Below are positions 7,550 to 12,157 of a DNA stretch of 15,038 nt, in pieces. Within the stretch, counting starts at the first letter, position 1; each line of letters opens with the position of its first letter. Source of the stretch: MWCM01 sp964558315. Its GTDB lineage: Bacteria > Patescibacteriota > UBA1384 > XYA2-FULL-43-10. The stretch is taken from positions 1-15,038 of the forward strand of contig CAZLCL010000021.1 of the NCBI GenBank assembly GCA_964558315.1. Reading direction: 5' to 3'. A program made the translations under genes and the position numbers. The notes below the pieces were generated by a model. It was not told the origin of the DNA. It saw only the letters and a list, made by a program, of their open reading frames with translations, and made no database searches.

Positions 7550-8361
7550 AAATCGGTTTGGCGCTTGGTGGTGGCGGAGCGCTCGGTATTGCTCACTTGG
7601 CTCTCCTTGAGCAGATTGAGAAATCAAATATTAATGTTGATATTGTGGCTGGATCTTCGGCTGGAGCCATAATTGGTGGTTTGTATGCAAGCGGCGGGAT
7701 ACCAGCCATAAAAGAATTTTTGGCAAAGACTGAGGAGAAAAAAATATTTTCAAAAAAAAGAATATTAATGAGTTTAAGCCCAGATACGTTTATTAAGCGA
7801 GTTGAAGAGATCTTGGCGACAATTGTTTTGGATAGAAATTTTGATAATTTACATAAAAAACTGATTATTACTGCTACGGATATTAACAGTGGAGAAGCTT
7901 ATTATATTTCTAACGGTAATTTAGTTAAAGCAATTATGGCTTCTTCTGCTTACCCTGGAGTTTTCCCATGTGTCGAGATTAATGGTCGCCGACTTTGCGA
8001 TGGGGGTGTGACTAACAATTTACCGACCGATATTTTGCGTGATGAAAAATGCGATTTTATTATCGCATCGTCTTTAAGTGGTTATAAAAAAATTGACAAT
8101 AGTCATCACATCAGCCGAGCGCAAATTGCTAGCCGAGCCTTAGAAATTGTGTTGTGCAAAATGGAGAAACGACAACTCGATTATGCTGACTTTATTTATT
8201 CACCCCCCATAGAAGAGTATAAGTGGTATCATTTTGATAAGATGTCTGAAATTTACGAAAAAAGTTTAGTATATTCTTCGAAAAAGATTGCGGAGCTTAA
8301 TAAGGGAATCAAAGTAAAAAAACCCAAAGGTTTTTTTGCTCGATTGTTTTCTGCGAGATAA
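7546..8361 (+). CDS. Patatin-like phospholipase
   Basis: A 271-residue lipid acyl hydrolase of the patatin/RssA type, which uses a Ser-Asp dyad. The oxyanion-hole loop GGGGALGIAH (8-17), the nucleophile elbow GSSAG (36-40, S38) and the DGG motif (D152) are all present, so it is predicted active. No signal peptide is visible, so it should act in the cytoplasm or at the inner membrane face. A good ribosome binding site, AAAGGAG (7531-7537), lies eight bases before the ATG, and the start overlaps the nfo stop. The basic C-terminus (KVKKPKGFFARLF) may touch the membrane. The codons for that tail form a hairpin (8316-8337). Substrate unknown. Confidence 0.93.
   Translation: MKIGLALGGGGALGIAHLALLEQIEKSNINVDIVAGSSAGAIIGGLYASGGIPAIKEFLAKTEEKKIFSKKRILMSLSPDTFIKRVEEILATIVLDRNFDNLHKKLIITATDINSGEAYYISNGNLVKAIMASSAYPGVFPCVEINGRRLCDGGVTNNLPTDILRDEKCDFIIASSLSGYKKIDNSHHISRAQIASRALEIVLCKMEKRQLDYADFIYSPPIEEYKWYHFDKMSEIYEKSLVYSSKKIAELNKGIKVKKPKGFFARLFSAR
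8316..8337 (+). terminator. A/T hairpin in the 3' end of the patatin-like gene
   Basis: AAAAAAACC (8316-8324) and GGTTTTTTT (8329-8337) can form a nine-pair stem with a CAAA loop. The 3' arm is itself T-rich, as in bidirectional intrinsic terminators. It lies inside coding sequence, 24 bases before the end of the gene, and just upstream of lepA's presumed promoter. Only two pairs are G-C, so it may be a weak attenuator or chance. Confidence 0.3.
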
Positions 8362-8372
8362 CTCGATTTATT

Positions 8373-8391
8373 TATAATATTGTGCTAAATT
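8373..8391 (+). promoter_or_regulatory. Possible lepA promoter elements
   Basis: Two candidate -10 boxes lie in the 36-base gap: a perfect TATAAT (8373-8378) and an extended type TGCTAAATT (8383-8391) that ends six bases before the ATG at 8398. No convincing -35 is seen. The second would give a leaderless mRNA, which fits the lack of a ribosome binding site. Confidence 0.4.
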
Positions 8392-8397
8392 TATTTT

Positions 8398-10179
8398 ATG
8401 GATCAAATAAAAATCCGAAATTTTTGTATTATCGCCCATATAGATCATGGCAAATCCACTTTAGCTGATCGTATGCTAGAAATAACTAATACAGTTGAAC
8501 AGCGTCAAATGAAAGCTCAGATGCTCGACCAAATGGATTTGGAGCGCGAAAGAGGTATTACGATTAAATTAACTCCTGTTAGAATGCAATATCAGGGGTA
8601 TATATTAAATTTAATTGACACACCCGGTCATATTGATTTTTCTTACGAAGTTTCGAGATCCTTAGCCGCAGTCGAAGGGGCGATTTTATTAGTTGATGCC
8701 ACTCAAGGGGTGGAGGCCCAAACTTTATCAACTTTGTATGCGGCCTTAGAACATGATCTGACAATTATTCCGGTTATAAATAAAATTGATCTTCCTGCGG
8801 CGCGAATTACTGAAACAAAAGAGGAGATTAAGCGTTTACTCGGTTGCAACGAAGATGACATTTTGCTGGCCTCAGGAAAAACGGGACAGGGAGTAGATAA
8901 TATATTAACGGAGGTTATCGAAAAAATTGCTCCCCCGAAAGGCGATATAAACAAACCAACTAGAGCATTAATTTTTGATTCCAACTATGATCCCTATCGC
9001 GGGGTGGTGGCTTACGTTAGATTCTTTGATGGAAAGATTGAAAAAGAAGACGAAATAGTTTTAATGGAGACTAAATCCTCGAGCAGGGCAGAAGAGGTTG
9101 GAGTCTTTAAGCCAAAATTTTTCCCGCACTCTCCCCTATCGGCTGGAGAAATCGGCTATATTGTGACCGGATTCCGAAATGTCGCCGAAGCCGCAGTTGG
9201 TGACACTGTTACTCTTAAAAAAAATTTTGCTGACTCTCCCCTATCTGGCTATCAAAAGGTTAAACCATTTGTTTTTGCCTCAATTTTTTGCAATGAAAGC
9301 GACCAATATCCGTCACTTAAAGAGGCGATTGAAAAGCTAAAACTTAATGATGCTTCATTAAATTACGAACCAGAATGCTCTGATGCTTTAGGGCATGGTT
9401 TTCGTTGCGGTTTTTTGGGTTTGCTTCATATGGATATTGTGAGAGAGAGGTTGGAACGCGAATTCAATCTGGATTTAGTTGTTACTAGCCCTACTGTTGC
9501 TTATAAGATTGTAAAAAATAACGGTCAGGAGTTGATTATAGAAAGGGCAACTGATCTGCCTAACCCTTCGGAATATAAAGAAATTTTTGAGCCTTGGGCC
9601 AATTTGGAGATTATTACTCCTAAAGAATATATCGGCAATATAATGGAGCTAACTAGGGTTAAGCGTGGTATATACCAAAACACAGAATATTTGGATTCCG
9701 ACAGAGCATTACTCAAATATATAATACCTGTTAATGAAATGATTATTGACTATTATGACCAGCTTAAAAGTATTTCATCTGGTTATGCTTCGATGAATTA
9801 TGAGATAAATGATTATCGCTCAGCTAAGCTTCAAAAAATTGATATTATTGTTGCTGACGACAAAATTGATGCTTTTAGTTTTATAGTGCATATGGCAAAG
9901 GCACAAGACTCAGCCCGTAGAATTGTTGATCGTTTAAAAGAGTTAATACCAAGACAAAATTTTGAGATAAAGATTCAAGCGGCTGTTGGTTCGCAAATAA
10001 TTGCCTCTAATCGGATCTCTGCTTTAAGAAAAGATGTCACAGCCGGTCTTTATGGGGGTGATGTTAGCCGAAAAAATAAACTTCTTGATAAACAAAAAAA
10101 GGGTAAGAGAAAAATGAAAACATTTGGTAAGGTTAATATACCCAGTGATGTATTTTCAAAAGTGCTAAGGCACAGTTAA
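8398..10179 (+). CDS. lepA: Elongation factor 4 (LepA GTPase)
   Basis: LepA is a ribosome-associated translational GTPase, linked in E. coli to initiation and to back-translocation. The 593-residue protein is full length (E. coli LepA is 599). GTP-binding motifs: AHIDHGKST (13-21), the switch I region ERERGITIK (49-57), DTPGH with the catalytic His (74-78), NKID (128-131) and SGKTGQG (159-165). The LepA-specific parts follow: GFRCGFLGLLHMDIVRERLEREF in the middle, and a C-terminal domain ending in a lysine-rich KQKKGKRKMK segment, a G-x-V-x-IP motif and DVFSKVL. No Shine-Dalgarno sequence precedes the ATG. The gene ends the plus-strand run and converges on a minus-strand gene, with 66 bases between the two stops. 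Confidence 0.97.
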   Translation: MDQIKIRNFCIIAHIDHGKSTLADRMLEITNTVEQRQMKAQMLDQMDLERERGITIKLTPVRMQYQGYILNLIDTPGHIDFSYEVSRSLAAVEGAILLVDATQGVEAQTLSTLYAALEHDLTIIPVINKIDLPAARITETKEEIKRLLGCNEDDILLASGKTGQGVDNILTEVIEKIAPPKGDINKPTRALIFDSNYDPYRGVVAYVRFFDGKIEKEDEIVLMETKSSSRAEEVGVFKPKFFPHSPLSAGEIGYIVTGFRNVAEAAVGDTVTLKKNFADSPLSGYQKVKPFVFASIFCNESDQYPSLKEAIEKLKLNDASLNYEPECSDALGHGFRCGFLGLLHMDIVRERLEREFNLDLVVTSPTVAYKIVKNNGQELIIERATDLPNPSEYKEIFEPWANLEIITPKEYIGNIMELTRVKRGIYQNTEYLDSDRALLKYIIPVNEMIIDYYDQLKSISSGYASMNYEINDYRSAKLQKIDIIVADDKIDAFSFIVHMAKAQDSARRIVDRLKELIPRQNFEIKIQAAVGSQIIASNRISALRKDVTAGLYGGDVSRKNKLLDKQKKGKRKMKTFGKVNIPSDVFSKVLRHS

Positions 10180-10189
10180 TGTAAGATGT

Positions 10190-10215
10190 GCTCCTTGCCG
10201 ATTGCGGCTCGGAGC
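10190..10215. other. GC-rich hairpin between convergent genes
   Basis: Nested arms GCTCC (10190-10194) with GGAGC (10211-10215) and GCCG (10197-10200) with CGGC (10205-10208), with a TT/TC internal loop and an ATTG terminal loop. It lies between the stops of lepA and the convergent orphan gene. Neither strand has a T-run after it, so it is not a classical intrinsic terminator, but it could mark or protect 3' ends from either side. Confidence 0.5.
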
Positions 10216-10269
10216 GGTTCGTCCTGCGTGGTTGTGTGATGGCCGCTATGTTGATGCATCCGAACCGCT
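10213..10269. repeat. Perfect 9-bp inverted repeat around the orphan gene stop
   Basis: AGCGGTTCG (10213-10221) and CGAACCGCT (10261-10269) are exact reverse complements with 39 bases between. The loop contains the TAG stop (10246-10248) of the minus-strand orphan gene. The left arm overlaps the right arm of the 10190-10215 hairpin, so the two structures cannot form together. Confidence 0.5.
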
Positions 10270-10686
10270 AGTAACTGCTAAGCGGCAAAGACGGCTAACC
10301 AAATCGTCGAACTTGACTCTTCTGTTCGAGTCGGTGGGGAGTTTTGTGATCTCGTTTTTGGCGAGATCAATCTCTCTGGCCATGGTCTTTAGCTTATCAG
10401 GAGGCAAGAAAATGATTCGACTTGCGATCGTCCTTTCGAAGAAGATATGTTGGTATTCGCCTTGTAGGTAGGGCCTTACCGCCTCTGCCAGCCCCAACGA
10501 CCTGATTCTCACGGAGTAACATTCCAATTCATGGCTGAAGCTGTCCGAAACGATGAATCTCACCTCCTTGCCGCACTTAAGAAGGCAGAACATCATTACA
10601 GCTATCAGCCCTGGGTTTTCGGAGATTCTAAACAGCTCAACATATCTGTTTAGAATCTGACAGTTCTTCTCCAGTTGTCGATCCAC
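10246..10686 (-). CDS. Orphan protein of unknown function, GC-richer than its surroundings
   Basis: A 146-residue protein in a frame not recognised as any family. It is largely helical by eye, starts near DRQLEKNCQILNRYVELFRI, has a hydrophobic stretch GLIAVMMFCLLKCG, and is rich in Arg and Lys in the second half (VKFDDLVSRLCRLAVTSG). No signal peptide or clear membrane helix. The GTG at 10686 is chosen because AAGGGGGAA (10693-10701) lies seven to eight bases before it; an in-frame GTG at 10716 would add ten residues. A strong promoter (10750-10777) supports it as a real gene. Base composition differs from its neighbours: 33 of 60 bases are G or C in 10441-10500, against 25 of 60 in 4441-4500, which hints at transfer. 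It converges on lepA and lies beside a structured repeat array (10809-10975). Confidence 0.6.
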   Translation of the reverse strand: MDRQLEKNCQILNRYVELFRISENPGLIAVMMFCLLKCGKEVRFIVSDSFSHELECYSVRIRSLGLAEAVRPYLQGEYQHIFFERTIASRIIFLPPDKLKTMAREIDLAKNEITKLPTDSNRRVKFDDLVSRLCRLAVTSGSDAST

Positions 10687-10723
10687 GAGTGATTCCCCCT
10701 TCGGTTTGCCTTTCACTTTGCTA

Positions 10724-10739
10724 GTGCGTTAGCACGCAC
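10724..10739 (-). promoter_or_regulatory. Hairpin at the 5' end of the orphan-gene mRNA
   Basis: On the minus strand, GTGCGT and ACGCAC form a perfect six-pair stem with a GCTA loop. The promoter at 10750-10777 predicts transcription starting near 10743, so this hairpin would sit within a few bases of the mRNA 5' end, where such stems commonly protect transcripts from decay. Confidence 0.5.
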
Positions 10740-10749
10740 AGACGCCTTT

Positions 10750-10777
10750 ATTATGAATGATTATAATATTATGTCAA
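10750..10777 (-). promoter_or_regulatory. Promoter of the orphan gene
   Basis: Minus strand: perfect -35 TTGACA (10772-10777), a 16-base spacer and -10 CATAAT (10750-10755). The predicted leader to the GTG at 10686 is about 57 bases and begins with the GTGCGT/ACGCAC hairpin. Confidence 0.65.
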
Positions 10778-10780
10778 TGC

Positions 10781-10801
10781 GTTTTAACCCGAATTTAAAA
10801 C
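10781..10801. repeat. Inverted repeat next to the orphan-gene promoter
   Basis: GTTTTAA (10781-10787) and TTAAAAC (10795-10801) are perfect arms of 7 bp around a seven-base centre, starting four bases upstream of the -35 box. It could be an operator or the foot of a hairpin closing the repeat array. No T-run follows on either side. Confidence 0.4.
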
Positions 10802-10808
10802 TTGTTTT

Positions 10809-10975
10809 AGAGCACAAACTTCATTTGTATCATACACACTAAAGTGTGGGCTCAACCCCATAGAAATCAAACTTCATTTGTATTAAGCACATTAAAAACG
10901 TGGGCTCAAACTACTTGAGCGCAAACTTTCCCGACCGCCTTTGGAGGTAGTTTGTTTCCGCACGTAAGGGTGTGT
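10809..10975. repeat. Three-unit structured tandem repeat in a gene-free stretch
   Basis: The 316 bases between the orphan gene leader and tRNA-Lys hold no convincing gene. CAAACTT recurs at 10815, 10868 and 10922 (spacing 53 and 54), and GTGGGCTCAA at 10846 and 10900. Units 1 and 2 share CAAACTTCATTTGTAT exactly; unit 3 is diverged. Each unit can form two hairpins. Hairpin A (minus strand) is CACACT/AGTGTG in unit 1 and CACGTT/AATGTG in unit 2, with a compensatory C-G to T-A change. Hairpin B is CAAA/TTTG in units 1 and 2. In unit 3 it is longer: CAAACT/AGTTTG topped by ACCTCC/GGCGGT with one mismatch. In unit 1, GAGC and GCTC could close both hairpins into a three-way junction. Function unknown. 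Confidence 0.65.
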
Positions 10976-11010
10976 CCTCTGAATGTTTTCGTATTTAAGT
11001 CTTTATAAAT

Positions 11011-11037
11011 AAAAAAGACTCTATAGCGTTAGAGCCT
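11011..11037 (-). terminator. Intrinsic terminator of tRNA-Lys
   Basis: Minus strand: an eight-pair stem of AGGCTCTA (11030-11037) with TAGAGTCT (11016-11023), one G-T pair and a six-base loop, followed by a T-run (complement of 11011-11016). It lies about 20 bases past the tRNA 3' end. Confidence 0.8.
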
Positions 11038-11056
11038 AAAAGTAATATATTAAATT

Positions 11057-11131
11057 TGGTGGATCGCCTGGGACTCGAACCCAGAACCAATGGCTTAAAA
11101 GGCCACTGCTCTACCATTGAGCTAACGATCC
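11057..11131 (-). tRNA. tRNA-Lys(UUU)
   Basis: Complete 75-nt cloverleaf on the minus strand with encoded CCA (11057-11059). Acceptor GGATCGT/GCGATCC, D-stem GCTC/GAGC, anticodon stem GTGGC/GCCAT around CTTTTAA (anticodon TTT), T-loop TTCGAGT. The acceptor, D and T stems pair normally; one G-T pair closes the acceptor stem. It has its own promoter and terminator. Confidence 0.96.
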
Positions 11132-11162
11132 ATAATAAATAGTGTAAAAATCAACATTAAAG

Positions 11163-11191
11163 ATTATATACAAAAAATTCTTGATAGTCAA
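11163..11191 (-). promoter_or_regulatory. Promoter of tRNA-Lys
   Basis: Minus strand: -35 TTGACT (11186-11191), a 17-base spacer and a perfect -10 TATAAT (11163-11168). Start expected near 11156, 25 bases before the tRNA. The -35 box directly abuts the stop codon of the holin-IV-like gene. Confidence 0.8.
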
Positions 11192-11545
11192 TCAAGTTAT
11201 CACTTTTATTCGGGGCTTTTCAAAATAATTAATAATAGTCACAAATAGCCAATAAATAAGCGCCGCCCAAAAAGCCGAAGTCAAATTGTCTATTTCAAAA
11301 CCTTTTACAATTGTTGATGTTAACCATATCATTAATGTGTTGATCAATAGTGTAAATAGGCCAAAGGTAATAATATTTATGGGCAAAGTTATTAATATCA
11401 TAAAAGGCCTAATTACTGCGTTTATTAATCCAAAAATTATCGAAGTAACCAATACAGACCAAAAAGAGCTAAAATTCACTCCGGGTATGAGATTGGCAAC
11501 TAATATCAATATCAAAATGTTAATTAGCCATCTTAAAGCAATCAT
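11192..11545 (-). CDS. Phage holin family IV (DUF360/YvlD-like) membrane protein
   Basis: A 117-residue membrane protein with about four hydrophobic segments (6-20, 28-46, 54-78 and 90-108). It shows the family pattern LIPGV (19-23), FGLINAVIRPF (38-48), LPINIITFGLF (54-64) and a GFEI segment near residue 82, as in PF04020. Members are widespread in bacteria. The 'holin' name is historical and no lysis role is implied; the function is unknown. The ATG follows the stop of the upstream gene directly (TAAATG), with AAGAGGAAATAA before it as ribosome binding site, so the two genes form one operon. The tRNA-Lys promoter begins right after its stop. Confidence 0.88.
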   Translation of the reverse strand: MIALRWLINILILILVANLIPGVNFSSFWSVLVTSIIFGLINAVIRPFMILITLPINIITFGLFTLLINTLMIWLTSTIVKGFEIDNLTSAFWAALIYWLFVTIINYFEKPRIKVIT

Positions 11546-12046
11546 TTATTTCCTCTTAAAATTTAGAAAAATTAATGCTATTGGGGGCAATATTACCCAT
11601 ACTGCCCTATAACTGTAAATGATTGATGCCGATTTAGAAGCAATCAACATGGATTCTCTGGTAGCAGAGGGAAGAAAGCCAATAACCGAACTAATAATTA
11701 AGGCCATATTCAACGCGCTGTAAATAAATATTTCAAATGGTGAAATATCCCCAGTTTTACTACTGGTAGAATTTATAGCGCCAGAAATGAAAAAACTGGT
11801 TATTAATAATAAAGAAATCGAAATAGTCGCCAGAGAGGCATTAGATTTAATCCAAATTTGCCCAGCGATAAATTTATCTCCGTTAAATAGCTCAAACAGA
11901 TAAGTAGAGAAATTTGAGGCTACAACAATACCAATATATGTAGAACACAAAACAGTAATGGTCTTTTCGCGACGCAATATAAAACCATAAGCCACACTCA
12001 AAACAAAGGCTATCACAATAAATACATCCCATGTGGGAAGTGGCAT
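11546..12046 (-). CDS. CvpA-like multi-pass membrane protein
   Basis: A 166-residue protein with about five hydrophobic helices (6-24, 31-50, 71-92, 104-124, 143-161) and a basic C-terminus (FKRK). The N-terminal layout, WD plus a helix, then a YGF turn followed by RR, then a second helix, resembles the CvpA (colicin V production) family, but the match is by pattern only. A strong ribosome binding site, GGAGGG, lies six bases before the ATG, in a block (GGAGGGAAATAA) almost the same as that before the next gene. It is first in a two-gene operon with the holin-IV-like gene, driven by the promoter at 12096-12124. Function unknown; a cell-envelope role is inferred. Confidence 0.7.
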   Translation of the reverse strand: MPLPTWDVFIVIAFVLSVAYGFILRREKTITVLCSTYIGIVVASNFSTYLFELFNGDKFIAGQIWIKSNASLATISISLLLITSFFISGAINSTSSKTGDISPFEIFIYSALNMALIISSVIGFLPSATRESMLIASKSASIIYSYRAVWVILPPIALIFLNFKRK

Positions 12047-12095
12047 TTATTTCCCTCCATTAAACCAGCATACGTATCAATTTTTCGATATATCT

Positions 12096-12124
12096 ATTAT
12101 CTTAAAAAAAATTCCATTGGTCAA
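12096..12124 (-). promoter_or_regulatory. Promoter of the CvpA-like/holin-IV-like operon
   Basis: Minus strand: -35 TTGACC (12119-12124), a 17-base spacer and -10 GATAAT (12096-12101). Start expected near 12089, giving a leader of about 43 bases to the ATG at 12046. The -35 lies 34 bases after the stop of the surface-protein gene. Confidence 0.72.
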
Positions 12125-12157
12125 GGATTTCTCTTAGTTTAAGTGATTGCTAAAAGA

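Noticed and set aside
10190..10215. Classical intrinsic terminator for lepA or the orphan gene
   Set aside because: The hairpin is good but no T-run follows it on either strand.
10202..10471. Plus-strand open frame of 89 codons
   Set aside because: It is antisense to the orphan gene, has no promoter or ribosome binding site of its own and no recognisable protein pattern.
10809..10975. CRISPR array
   Set aside because: There are only three divergent units, the repeats are not constant, there are no distinct spacers, and no cas gene is nearby.
11192..11545. Prophage lysis module because of the 'holin' family name
   Set aside because: There are no endolysin or phage structural genes nearby, and PF04020 members are common in non-phage bacterial contexts.
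12124..12150. Terminator after the surface gene
   Set aside because: A seven-pair stem (CTTTTAG with CTAAGAG, one G-T pair) is possible, but no T-run follows.
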